Origin: Prostheceraeus crozeri
Lineage: Eukaryota > Platyhelminthes > Polycladida > Euryleptidae
Direction: 5' to 3'
DNA: 64,000 bases
Assembly: GCA_907163375.1 (NCBI GenBank)
Contig: CAJQUW010009087.1
Span: forward strand, 248,001 to 312,000
A model generated the notes under the pieces. The model had not been told where the DNA came from. It did not search any database and was given only the letters and a program-made list of their open reading frames with translations. The position numbers were made by a program, and so were the translations under genes. Positions 39,801-49,599 of the stretch are shown here, piece by piece; within the stretch, counting starts at the first letter, position 1; every line of letters starts with the position of its first letter.

Positions 39801-40342
39801 TTTTAGAAATTAATGTTTTCAAAGAAAAATACATTCATTATACAGATACTGATTCAATATATATTTCCAATGAGCTCTTTAATAAATTAGACGCTGCTGG
39901 ATATGTTGGAGGAGAATTGTGTCAAGGGAAAAATGATTATGGAAATGGTGGAATTATTTTTGCAATGTTTATTGCACCTAAAGTAAAATACTGTATTACT
40001 GTAGATGAGCAAGGGAGACTTAGTGAAAAGAAAACATTCAAAGGTTATTCACAAAACAAAGTAAAAGTAGAAGAATTTCTAAAATTATATTCGGGGAAAA
40101 CATTATCGACTACAGTTAATAAACCATGGAAAAGATCTTTAGAAACTGGAATTAGTATTCCTGATAAAAATAATAATACTGAAGAAAAAAAATTTTCTGG
40201 TCAAATAAATATTCTTAAACGTCAAGCACCTGATGAAAATGAAATTATGTTACCTTATAACGGAGAAGATATTCAAGCTGAAATATTTCAAACAATCATC
40301 TGTGAGAGTAATTTAAGTGATGATGATGACACGTGGGAATAA
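36838..40342 (+). pseudogene. Family-B DNA polymerase of element B, distinct lineage, broken
   Basis: Protein-primed type PolB, about 1,150 codons. N-terminal basic region (RSKRIKKQKRTRRSIRR), a conserved N-domain (FGEYCYIPSEDFCF), an exonuclease region with IETFPDPN and LIAHNSSGFDSYFP, motif A (FDATSLYPSAM), motif B (LLMNSLYGKT) and motif C (YTDTDSIYIS), then a thumb with KTFKGYS. It lacks the Cys/His cluster and GIRGG motif of the A and C enzymes, so it belongs to another PolB branch, nearer to viral/plasmid-type protein-primed polymerases. A GC-rich patch sits inside the frame near 38920. About two breaks. Confidence 0.88.
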
Positions 40343-40460
40343 TAATTTTTTATTACATCTAAAAATTTTATAACATCTAAAAATTTTATAACATCTAAAA
40401 AATTTATAACATCTAAAAAATTTATAACATCTGAAAACTTATTACATCTAAAAATTTTAT
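40343..40460. repeat. Short tandem repeat, ~18-bp unit TAACATCTAAAAATTTTA
   Basis: About six imperfect copies between the convergent PolB and clamp-like genes. Confidence 0.8.
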
Positions 40461-40517
40461 TACATATGAAAATATATTTATCGAATATTTTGGTATTTTC
40501 TATTAAGTTTTATCATA

Positions 40518-41927
40518 TTAAGATTCATCATATAATGTTTTATCAAAAGATAATTTAAATTTATTTTCACTAACTATTGATTCTTCATCATCATAAATTG
40601 ATTCTTCATCATCATCATAAATTGATTCTTCAACATCATAAATTACACTTTTTGGTATAGGATGCCATTCCCTGATAGGATACCATTCTCTTATTGGAAT
40701 ATCTAACTCTAAATTACATCTTTTATCTGATAATAATATAATAGAGAAAAATATTGGTCTTTGATCTCTTTTGGAAAATTTAATAACACCACCATAATCT
40801 GAATCACTTTTAGTTTTTATTAAAGATGATAAAATTTTAAAATGATTAGATGTAAATCCTAATTTAAATTTTGTAGACCCGACACATAGTTGTCGAACAG
40901 TATTTTCAACTATACCATCATTATTATTTTCAATTGTAAGAAAATGAGATGTAGATAAATTTTGATTATATGTAGTATTAATATCATGTACATCAGTATG
41001 AGATATAAATTTTTCTTCACTTAAATTTTTATAATTACTAATATTTTTATAATCTTTCTTACCATTTACACCATTTTCAGATGTTTCAGAATCATCATCT
41101 ATATTATCATCATCTATATTATTATCATCATTATTATTATTATTATAAGATTCTTTAAGATCGGGCAAAGCCCTAGAATCTTCAGTTCGTTTATTATGAT
41201 TATGATTATGGTCATTGTTAATAGTATAAGGTGTAGTCCACATATAAATTTTCTCTTGTTGAGCTAAACCATTTATATAAGATTTTAACAAATTAATATT
41301 TAAGTTTGAATATAATCCTATATAAGTATCATCATCATATCTTTGCGGCATTTCTAATGTTTCTTGTTTATAAATTGTGTCTCTATAATAAACTTGACAT
41401 AATAATTCTTCGTTATGTTTTTTACTCTCGATATGAATGTTATATTGATTTTGTTCATGAACAAATAATCTAATTTTTTCCTTGGAAAACGATTTTAATT
41501 TTTTAACTAATTCTTTAATATTGATATAATTGATAATTTTATTTTCTATCCACTCAGTATTACTAATCGGCAAAACTGCTCTAATGAATCCATAAACATT
41601 ATTATGGCCAATGATTACCATATTTTCTTTATTCAATTCTACATAAGCTACATCATTATATTTACTAACAATCTCCATAAATTTAATAAATGGATCACCT
41701 GAGAAAATGCAATAATTAGTTTCTATAGAAGGTAAACCTTTAGTCTGTTCTCTAAATATTTCGGCTTGTAATTGAAACAAAAGATTAACATCTATACATG
41801 GATTTGTAATAGTATTATTATTATTATTATTATCAAAACATTTATTATCAAATCCCGTTGATCTCGTCGAATAAGAAGAACAGGATGATACGGGAGAATA
41901 TAATTTTTTAAAATTTGGATTTTCCAT
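40518..41927 (-). CDS. Sliding-clamp-like candidate of element B (469 aa)
   Basis: Whole frame, the only leftward gene in element B. Residues about 60-190 look like the N-terminal half of a PCNA-type clamp: a helix, AYVELNKENMVIIGHNNV, then INIKELVKKLKSFSKE and short strands (LFVHEQNQYNIHIESK). A low-complexity Asn/Asp insert follows (~245-300). The C-terminal part has FKLGFTSNHFKILSSLIK and VIKFSKRDQRPIFFSI, like the second clamp domain. A processivity factor for the element's own PolB would make sense, but sequence similarity is weak; an unrelated beta-rich protein remains possible. Confidence 0.4.
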   Translation of the reverse strand: MENPNFKKLYSPVSSCSSYSTRSTGFDNKCFDNNNNNNTITNPCIDVNLLFQLQAEIFREQTKGLPSIETNYCIFSGDPFIKFMEIVSKYNDVAYVELNKENMVIIGHNNVYGFIRAVLPISNTEWIENKIINYINIKELVKKLKSFSKEKIRLFVHEQNQYNIHIESKKHNEELLCQVYYRDTIYKQETLEMPQRYDDDTYIGLYSNLNINLLKSYINGLAQQEKIYMWTTPYTINNDHNHNHNKRTEDSRALPDLKESYNNNNNDDNNIDDDNIDDDSETSENGVNGKKDYKNISNYKNLSEEKFISHTDVHDINTTYNQNLSTSHFLTIENNNDGIVENTVRQLCVGSTKFKLGFTSNHFKILSSLIKTKSDSDYGGVIKFSKRDQRPIFFSIILLSDKRCNLELDIPIREWYPIREWHPIPKSVIYDVEESIYDDDEESIYDDEESIVSENKFKLSFDKTLYDES

Positions 41928-41929
41928 TT

Positions 41930-42055
41930 TTTTTTATTAGAAAAAATTTTATTTTTTTATTTTTATTAGAAAAAATTTTATTTTTTATTTTTATTGGAAA
42001 AAATTTTATTTTTTTTCTCATTATATAAAAAATTTTATTTTTTTATTGTTAAAAA
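41930..42055. repeat. AT-rich tandem spacer, ~34-bp unit
   Basis: Three to four copies of TTATTRGAAAAAATTTTATT between divergent genes. Probably holds both promoters; no gene. Confidence 0.75.
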
Positions 42056-42943
42056 ATGATGTTACCAAATGTTGGTGGAGGTGCATATATCCCGAATAAT
42101 CGTGAATCGGAAATGGAAATAGAAAATTATATCATGAAAACTGGAGACGTTTTATCTGGTCCATTGCATCTTTCTATTCTTCCGCAACAAAATACAGAGT
42201 TGACAAATAAACAATATGTTGATACACAAATCAATGACTTAAAAGAAAAATATACAAACGATGTTTTGGTTCCACTGATGAATGAATTGAAGTTGCTTAA
42301 ACTTAATGACAAATCATTAAACGAAAAATTATTAAAACTTGATAAAAAGGATAGAGAGCTAGAAGCAGATATAGCAAAACTTTTTAAAAAGATTTCAGAA
42401 CAATCAAAAATTTTAATATTACTTTCTATAAATTTAAAATCTGCAGTCATTAAAAATAAACATCAGATGAAAATGTTAAAAGAACAATTAGAAGATGAAA
42501 TAGAAAAACTTCCTGAAAGAATTAAAAAAAATTTAAAGCAGTTACAAACTACATTCCAAAAAAGTGTTGATGAATTAAGTTCTAAAATTACTCAACAAAT
42601 GAAAAAGATGAATAGAATAATAAATGAAGTAAACTCGCTTAATCAAAGAGTTGATAAAATGAAAACTCTTAAAATCAATTTAGAAAATGAATTAAAGAAA
42701 AATTTACAAGAAAACTCTAAAGAAAATAAAGAACAGTTAGATTCTGTTAAAAGACAATTAGATGTTCTTAAAATTAAGTTAAATGCACTTAAAACGGCAT
42801 TGAAGATGAATCAGGAGAAAATGCAAGTAAATAGAAAAGAAATTAAAGTACATCACACGCTGCTTGACGCAATAGATAAAGTTCAACAGTCGATTAATAA
42901 AGTTATCTCGAAGTTGTTGTCCATTCACAAACGTAAATCTTAA
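42056..42943 (+). CDS. Fibre-like coiled-coil protein with phage-tail-fibre motif (295 aa)
   Basis: Looks whole. Residues about 27-60 read MKTGDVLSGPLHLS, then ELTNKQYVDTQI; this is the repeat motif M-G-L-G-L--P----A--KQYVD that recurs in trimeric tail fibres of phages. From ~60 to the end is a nearly unbroken coiled coil (for example KLLKLDKKDRELEADIAKL). A short Gly-rich N-terminus (LPNVGGGAYIP) could dock on a vertex. It precedes the small amphipathic and major capsid genes. A trimeric receptor-binding fibre is a good fit; inference from motif and neighbours. Confidence 0.6.
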   Translation: MMLPNVGGGAYIPNNRESEMEIENYIMKTGDVLSGPLHLSILPQQNTELTNKQYVDTQINDLKEKYTNDVLVPLMNELKLLKLNDKSLNEKLLKLDKKDRELEADIAKLFKKISEQSKILILLSINLKSAVIKNKHQMKMLKEQLEDEIEKLPERIKKNLKQLQTTFQKSVDELSSKITQQMKKMNRIINEVNSLNQRVDKMKTLKINLENELKKNLQENSKENKEQLDSVKRQLDVLKIKLNALKTALKMNQEKMQVNRKEIKVHHTLLDAIDKVQQSINKVISKLLSIHKRKS

Positions 42944-42985
42944 CACGTAGATATTTTTCCCAAAAGTCAAATTTAATCCTAAAAA

Positions 42986-43405
42986 ATGCCTATAATTTAT
43001 AAACACAATCTTAAACATTTTGCTTCAAATCAAAAAATTTCTCATGAACCACGTATGAATCCTGTTTATCATTATGATAATAGAGAAACAGTCGGAACAG
43101 AAATGTTCCTAGGCACCTCAGGTGCCGTTCACTCGGAAGGAGCTGGGATCTTCTCTGGTATTGGTAGTATCGTTAACTTAATTAAAAATAATAAAGATTT
43201 GATTACATCTGCTGCAAAAGGAGCAGCTGCTATAGGTAGTACAGCTAGTGCAATATCAAATGCTGTTAAGTCTCAAAACGAATTAAAACAACTAGAAACT
43301 ATTCGTAAACTTAAAAATGATTCTGAAGAACTAAAAAATTTAAAAAAACTATCAGAGGAAACAAAAAATAAGATTGCTAACATAGCTGTACGGGGTGAAA
43401 CCTAG
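42986..43405 (+). CDS. Amphipathic virion protein candidate of element B (139 aa)
   Basis: Whole frame. A Gly/Ala-rich hydrophobic helix (GAGIFSGIGSIVNLIK, AAKGAAAIGSTASAI) lies between a polar N-terminus and a helical charged tail. The layout resembles membrane-lytic protein VI of adenoviruses and the small pre-capsid proteins of Polintons. GC-rich patches lie inside (near 43110) and just after the gene (43400-43470). Function is inferred. Confidence 0.5.
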   Translation: MPIIYKHNLKHFASNQKISHEPRMNPVYHYDNRETVGTEMFLGTSGAVHSEGAGIFSGIGSIVNLIKNNKDLITSAAKGAAAIGSTASAISNAVKSQNELKQLETIRKLKNDSEELKNLKKLSEETKNKIANIAVRGET

Positions 43406-43636
43406 AGGAGCGGAGCTCCGTCTGACAGTAAAAAGGGGAAGAAAACAGGCGTAGCCATGGAACGTTCAATTCAACCTACGGTTCGTTCAATTGAAGAAAT
43501 AAGAGGCAATGGTCTAGCAAAATTCTAAAATTATATTTTAGTAAAATTTTTTTTAGTAAAATTTTTTAATAAATTTTTTTGGTAAAAATTTTTTCTGTCT
43601 GTGAGAAAAACAAAAAGTCAAATTATTTTTAAAAAA

Positions 43637-44880
43637 ATGTCTTCGCTTATCGAAAATAAATTTAGATTAGACGATCCTCCGTTCGTCAGCTACAATCAAA
43701 AAAAGAATGACTATATAAGAATTGCTATGAATCCCGGATCTTCCAGTAGAGTAAATACTGGGGGTGATTTAATTTTTGAAGTTGATAATCGGCAGAGTTA
43801 TATATATTTACCTGATTCGTTTTTACACTGTGAATATTCTTTATATAGTGATGCTAATTTTACAACACCATTACCAGATACCGATAATATTGCATTAGAG
43901 AATAATTTTTTCCAAGATTATTTACACAAATGCGTTTAGATGTTGCAACTCAAAATATAGAAACAATAAGTGATTCTCCAGGTGTAATTGATGCAATGCT
44001 TAGATTTGTAATAATTGGTGAAAATAATAAAAAGTATGAAATCGAAGGTTGGTTTCCTGATACTAATGATGGTATAATTGTTGATGATTTAACTCACGCT
44101 GGAACAGATGCAGCAGGAATTGCGAAAGATGTAGAAAATATTGCAAAACATTTAAATAAAACAAACAATAGTGCATATAAAGAAAGACGTGAATTTAACA
44201 AGAAAAGTAAACAGACAGTAAATTGGTCATTGTCTCCATTATTCGGATATTTAGATTATGACAAAATATCATATCAATTAAAATTTAAATTAATAATTCA
44301 TCGTACAGCAAATAATGAATTAATCTTTTTTGGTAAGACTGGAAAAAAGCATATTTAAAAATTGATAGACTTGAATGGTGGATTAAGCATATTACTCCTA
44401 GTTTAGAGGTTGAAACAGCTATTGCAAAAAGATTAAATACTAACAAACCAATTCCAGTAAATTTTCTAAAGCGTACTGCTAGTTCAGTAACTTTTTCCGA
44501 ACAAAGATTTAACTGGCATTTTACTAGAACTGCGAATACTCCAAGATATTTATTACTAACATTTCAAAGAAATAATTCTCCAAGTTTTGATAAGAACAAC
44601 AATCTTTTTCATATTAATACAATTCGAAGTTTACAAGTTTCACTAAATCAAACCCGATATCCAATTGATCCATTAAGATTCGATGATACCAATAATCAAT
44701 TTATGGAAGGATATGATTCTTATCGAAATCTTTGTATAGAATTTGGAGTTGAACCACAATTAACTCCTGGAGATTGGAGACATTTATATCCTGTTTTCTG
44801 TTTCGATTTAAGTGCACAATCTGAAGATATTATCAAGACTGGTTGTGATGTAACAATTAATATTGAAAAGAAAGATTGAA
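43637..44880 (+). pseudogene. Major capsid protein (double jelly-roll type) of element B, broken
   Basis: Family recognised by IAMNPGSSSRVNTGGDLIFEVD at the start (taken in parts: VNTGGDLIFEVDN, YIYLPDSFLHCEYSL), NWSLSPLFGYLDYDK in the middle, and near the end FTRTANTPRYLLLTFQ, LQVSLNQTRYPIDPL and HLYPVFCFDLSAQSED. This is the capsid family of Polinton-like elements found in Hydra and other invertebrates, differing from the F54H12.2-like capsid of element C. Last gene before the right repeat. About two breaks. Confidence 0.82.
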
Positions 44881-44915
44881 CAGAAGGGACCCCTAGAAGT
44901 TAGAAGGGAGGGGGT

Positions 44916-45429
44916 AGTAGAACTACGTTCATATGATATTGAAGGATATATTCTTGCGGTTTCTTCCATTTTTGTTTCTTCCATTTTTAAAGAAATGTTA
45001 TTAGACACATGATATATTTTAAAAACCTGAAAACGACTAAACTCATGAATTTGAAATTCTCAACTTTTATGATTTTCGGTGTCCTGGAACGGACATGATT
45101 TTCAAGGTAAAAATTGTAATTCTCAAATTTGAGATTCTTAACTTTTCTGATTTTTTAGGCGTCCTGGAACGGTCATGATTTAAGCGAGAAAATTGTAATT
45201 CTCAAATTTTGTGATTTTGAAAAATTTGAAAAATTGGGTATTTTAAAAAACGCTTAAATTTTCGCCCTTCGGCCTTCGGCCACGTGAAATTTGAAGTCTA
45301 CCTAAATTTTTGAAATTTTTGAAATTTTGTTTTTTTGAAAAAAAACCCGCAAAAGTGTGACATCCGGCGCAAGCGAAGCGAAGCAAAGCGATGCGAAGCG
45401 TCGCGCCGGATGTCACACTATATACTACT
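44916..45429 (-). repeat. Right terminal inverted repeat of element B
   Basis: Inverted match to 32563-33075. Contains a second copy of the promoter and first codons of the membrane-protein gene, facing into the element. Confidence 0.93.
45355..45418. repeat. Palindromic tip of element B, right
   Basis: Arms at 45355-45370 and 45403-45418 with a GAAGC-repeat loop; mirror of the left tip with one loop change seen. Confidence 0.9.
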
Positions 45430-45435
45430 AAGATC
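45430..45435. repeat. Right target-site duplication of element B (aagatc)
   Basis: Matches 32557-32562. Confidence 0.93.
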
Positions 45436-45878
45436 GAAGCTAGCTCTCCCGAGGGGGGGACGTCAGCGAAACTTTTTCTCTCCGATTGACTTGAAACTCA
45501 CCATACCGATGCAGAATTTCACGCTGAATCCGAATCTGGCCTCCGTTTTCCCATCCGATGCTTCGTTTTGGCTCTACAGCCCACAGCCATCGCAAAAATT
45601 CTAACTCTGTCCTTTTTTCGAAAAAATTTCGTGAAGAAAAATTTTTTCTCTCCGATTGACTTGAAACTCACCATGTTGATAGAGAATTTCATGCTTATTC
45701 CAAATCTGAAATCCGTTTTCCAATCCGATGCTTCGTTTTGAAGCTACAGCCCAAAACGTCCAAAATTCTAACTCTGTCGTTTTTCGCCAATGTCCCAAAA
45801 TCTTAAATGGCGTCTCACATCTAAACGAAGACAGATATGAACAAGCCGTTTCTTTCAGTGGATTTGTCTCACTCTTAG
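45436..45878 (-). repeat. Right subterminal array of element C, part 2
   Basis: Continuation of the inverted ~324-bp units after the element B insertion, beginning with a GAGGGGGGGACGTCAGCG junction. Confidence 0.9.
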
Positions 45879-46254
45879 CTTGAAACTCACCATACGGATG
45901 CAGAATTTCACGCTGAATCCGAATCTGGCCTCCGTTTTCACACCCGAGCACTGCTTCCACTCCACTCGAAACAGCCCATTTTACAACACAGCATTCATCA
46001 GATTGCACGAAAAACATCACACACTATAGCCTCAAGACAAAACCTGGCGGTCGCCCAAGTCCACCACGACACTCTGTCGTTCCAGAGGGGAGGGACGTCG
46101 GCGAACCTTTCGGACCAACTTGGCCGGCACACCACGACACTCTGTCGTTCCAGAGGTGGGGAGTCAGACTCAAAGCACCACGGCGGCCGACCACAACCTC
46201 TGTCGTTCCAGAGGGGGGGCGCGCCGGTCGAGTGTTCGCCGTTTTCTTACTACT
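45879..46254 (-). repeat. Right terminal inverted repeat of element C
   Basis: Inverted match to 9888-10262; ends CTTACTACT. Confidence 0.92.
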
Positions 46255-46260
46255 CATGCT
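46255..46260. repeat. Right target-site duplication of element C (catgct)
   Basis: Matches 9882-9887. Confidence 0.93.
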
Positions 46261-46632
46261 ATTTACGAGATGTCGATCAGAAGTATATTTGAATATGCCT
46301 GCCCCGTGTTCGTAAAGCTGCCAAAAAATGATGAAGGCCGTCTGAAACGTATACAACGTTGCGCACACAGGATAATTTCGTCCTCAAAGTCTTATTCTTG
46401 CCCCGTGAACAGATGTGATGACTTTTCTTTTCCGAATAGAAGGCAAAATATTAGCTGCAAGCTTTTCCGTGTCGCTGAAGGTTCACCGTCACATATGCTT
46501 AACCCACTTTTACCAAAGAGGCAGCAGCATACTCGCCAAATCTGTCTACCTGGGTGTAGGACCAAGAAACGCCAAAACTCCTTCATTCCGTATATTGCAT
46601 CTCTAATAAACGCAAGCATGGTGTTTACGTGA
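46261..46632 (+). mobile_element. LINE reverse-transcriptase C-terminal fragment (3' side of the Polinton insertion)
   Basis: Translates through YEMSIRSIFEYACPVF, LKRIQRCAHRII and RRQNISCKLFRVAEG to a stop near 46632. This is the usual end of CR1/Jockey-type LINE ORF2 after the RT domain. Continues the fragment at 9422-9887; the duplication catgct lies in the coding region. An AT-rich 3' flank follows without a clear tail. Confidence 0.75.
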
Positions 46633-49590
46633 TTTTATATATATTCCAATTAGTGTTGTGATTTTTTTCTTCACTGACTTTTAGCCTACTGTCTAAATTC
46701 CGCCTCGCATTTGTATTGATGATTCTTATTCTTACAAATATATAGGCCTACCTAATTACATTCGTAGTAAGGAAATATCATTTCGAGAACTGAACTACTG
46801 TTAGAATAGAAACTGTAAATTAATAAGTATGCTTGTCTGTAATGTATGTCTGTGCATTTTATGTGGTGGTAAAAATAGATCCCTGAAATGCAGCATGCAA
46901 GTTTTCATACACTTTTCTTGAGTGCTTTAATCCAATGACCAGCGCTGTGTAAGCAGGCCTACTAAATCGCATTGATGAATACAAAATACATTATAGATTT
47001 GTGTTGCATCTGGAAATTCAGCTACAAATAGGACTACTTAATTAGTTGCAAATACACCGTCACATGCCCACTACTTGGTAATTGCACTTTGTGAGCTATT
47101 GTGACGCCAATCTGATGTCTATTTGTAATTTCGATTGTTTGTTTAATGTTTCGATTTTGCTTGTTTAATGACAATGTTTTAAAACATGTTTTTGTTTTTC
47201 AGAACTTTTATTAATGTGTTTTCTAAGACATTTGATCTAAATTTCGATTTTCAAAAACTAATGATGGAAGTTAAGATGTCATAGCAATTGTATCCACTGT
47301 TGTGTTTTTATTGGTATCTGGCATCATTTCATGGGGAGTTACTTATTGTGAGTTGTGGCGTACTTTCGTTGCATGAAACCGAATTAAAGGTCTGGTTCTG
47401 CTTTTGTATTAGTATTCATCAGTCCCAACTCTTAAATTCAAGGGACTCCAAATCATTGTGACTTATACGACACAGTATCATTCATGACACACCATTTTCA
47501 CCTTTTGATATTACAACAAATTAATATTCTGCTATGATCAATTGAAATTCATTCCGCCAACGAACTATAAAGAAATGAAGACAATGATGAAATGACAATA
47601 TTACATTACGCTATAATATTACAAATATATTATGATACTATTATATTAAATATGCGATTATAATAGCAAAATAACACAGCACACATAATATAATGAATAT
47701 AGAAATCTATTTAAGTAATTTTTCGACTCCTTGAAATTTATTCCGAATTTCTAGTCGGCTAACTTCAAGCACGTACAGTTGCATGACGCATTACAACTCT
47801 CCGAATTTTTCAGAAAACTGTCTAATAGAAAAATCAGCATAACAATAAACAACAGTTGTGTTTGTGGAAGAGCTAATCGGGTCATATTTGAGTAGGTAGA
47901 CTGAAGAAGTCTTTTATTCCATCCTTTCAATCAATTATCGGTCGTTTAGATGAAGCAGTGGTTAAATCTACAATAATCTGATGCTAAGATCATCGACTTG
48001 AATTGTCCAATAGTTATGGCCGCCCAGCTTCCAATTTTATGGTGACGGGTACAGTTGACATCTACGGAGATGGAGATGGACATCTGACGTCAGAGCAAGC
48101 ACACCCGATGTAACTGTGAAAGACGTTTTAGGCATCAAGAGTTGACTGTGGTTTTTGTTTGTTTAGGAGGAGATGCGAGCGTGGGTAGTATCTTAGCACT
48201 CCTCAAATTTTTAGTAAAACTTTCTAAAAGAACCGTCAGCATGGCAACGAAAGGGGAAGCAGACGGAATGAAGTTCGAAAGATGTAGACCAACAGAAGAG
48301 GTGGTGAATCCTTCGAAGACAAATGTAGCTCATTGAAATGGCATGTTTGGTTTCCGTGCATTAGATTGCAGTTCAGGGTTATCTTGTTATGTCTTTTAAA
48401 CGGTGACAGCTGATTCAGTAGGTTGGACATAATAAAAATGGTCACAAAATGAAAAAACACAAAATAAACAAAAATATCATGTTTTGTTTTAAAACATTTC
48501 AAAAACATGGTTTTTAAGCTCACTTAGTTTTTGGAAAATTTTGAGAAAAAGATTGAATTCACTACTTGCAACGTCTCCATAAAAATGAAAGTATAAGAAC
48601 AGCAAATGTACTAATAATGCTTCATTTATCAAAACATGCATTCAAAAATTTAAGATTCGAGATAAGTAAAAATACAAAGAGCAGTTCATGAAAAATCTCA
48701 AATTTCATTAAAAATTTTATCACAAAAATTAACAAGATCGTGGAAGCTATAATCAAATGATGAAATGCATTTAAGGAATTGGATAATGATTGATGAAAAG
48801 TATATTTAACAGACAATTCTCGACAAGAGTATTACAATTAACAGACAAGACACGAATCGCCTGAAAAGAAGACGATAAGCAGCGGTTAACTTGATCATTG
48901 TTCAATTTAGACATTTCATGCGTGTAATTTCACTTCATTTATGCAATACATTCATGCACGTTGAAACAACATTTTGACCGTACTTTTTGGGACAACATTG
49001 CGCATCAATGTTGATCCATACACTGCAAAAATTGGTAGCCAGAAGAAAAAGGAGGCCAATGCAATTCTAATGGCATCACTCCCAACCTCGTGCGATGCTC
49101 GACAGTCATTTCTGTTGAAAATCTCAGTAATCACCTACTGCCTTTGTTATCAAAACAACTAACCGAAAAACACAAGAAAAATGAGATTTCTATTCTACTA
49201 TCTACCTGATAATCAACGAGTTTGCTTTCAGATTTTCATTTGTTTTATCGACAGCGATAAACTGACAACAATTTGAGCCATAGAAGCAATTCATCTTATA
49301 CAATGTTTGTAATCACGCGTTTGTTTTCTAGAATAATGTTTTCGTTGTTGATAGAAACTTGAAAAAATGTTTTTGAAATGAATGTGAATAAGTGAGCTCC
49401 GAATGTTTTATTTGTCACTCAACAACTTAGATTCGAGTTTAATTTATTTCGCCATGTTTTCCCAAGTTCTTGTGTGAATCAACAAACTCAATTTCTTACA
49501 AGGAATAGGCTCTCAATATACAGTCTACTTGAAATAAGTACTGTGGAATAGCTCGGTCGACCTCAAACAAGCACTCACAAGGTTGAAGCA
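46633..49590. other. Host-like DNA, no supported gene
   Basis: About 3 kb without recognisable protein domains. The short frames at 48142-48336 and 48974-49162 have no family support. A dispersed repeat lies near 48850-48940. Confidence 0.5.
48850..48940 (+). repeat. Dispersed repeat, copy 2
   Basis: Related to 7230-7380 through CCTGAAAAGAAGACGATAA and GCGGTTAACTTGATCATTG. Confidence 0.5.
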
Positions 49591-49599
49591 CTAAAGGAT

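Larger units (their letters stand above)
32563..45429. mobile_element. Polinton-like element B, 12.9 kb, nested in element C (fossil)
   Basis: Complete from tip to tip: AGTAGTATATAG ends, ~513-bp inverted repeats with ~98-99% similarity by eye, palindromic tips and a 6-bp target duplication. Very AT-rich. Gene order: membrane protein, coiled-coil protein, penton-like protein, packaging ATPase, small protein, PolB, a leftward clamp-like protein, fibre-like protein, small amphipathic protein and major capsid protein. No integrase and no adenain-type protease is recognised. About five breaks over three genes; the others look whole. Younger than element C. Confidence 0.94.
9888..46254. mobile_element. 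Polinton (Maverick) element C, 36.4 kb including nested element B (fossil)
   Basis: Bounded by inverted AGTAGTAAG tips, ~375-bp inverted repeats and a 6-bp target duplication, so both true ends are present. Without nested element B it is about 23.5 kb, within the family range. It carries the canonical Polinton set: PolB, retroviral-type integrase with chromodomain, packaging ATPase, adenain-type protease, major capsid and penton-like proteins, and small basic proteins, plus extra genes (TBP-like, PC4-like, RING). It landed in a LINE. Several genes look whole; about four or five breaks are seen overall. The two end repeats differ by roughly 3% by eye, so insertion is fairly recent but older than B. 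Confidence 0.95.

Noticed and set aside
37991-40342. Element B PolB as a mitochondrial or bacterial contaminant polymerase
   Set aside because: It lies between flawless element ends together with animal Polinton-type capsid and ATPase genes.
1-45429. Elements A and B as two ends of one large element
   Set aside because: B has its own two ends and target duplication, A has its own PolB of another branch, and host and LINE sequence lie between them.
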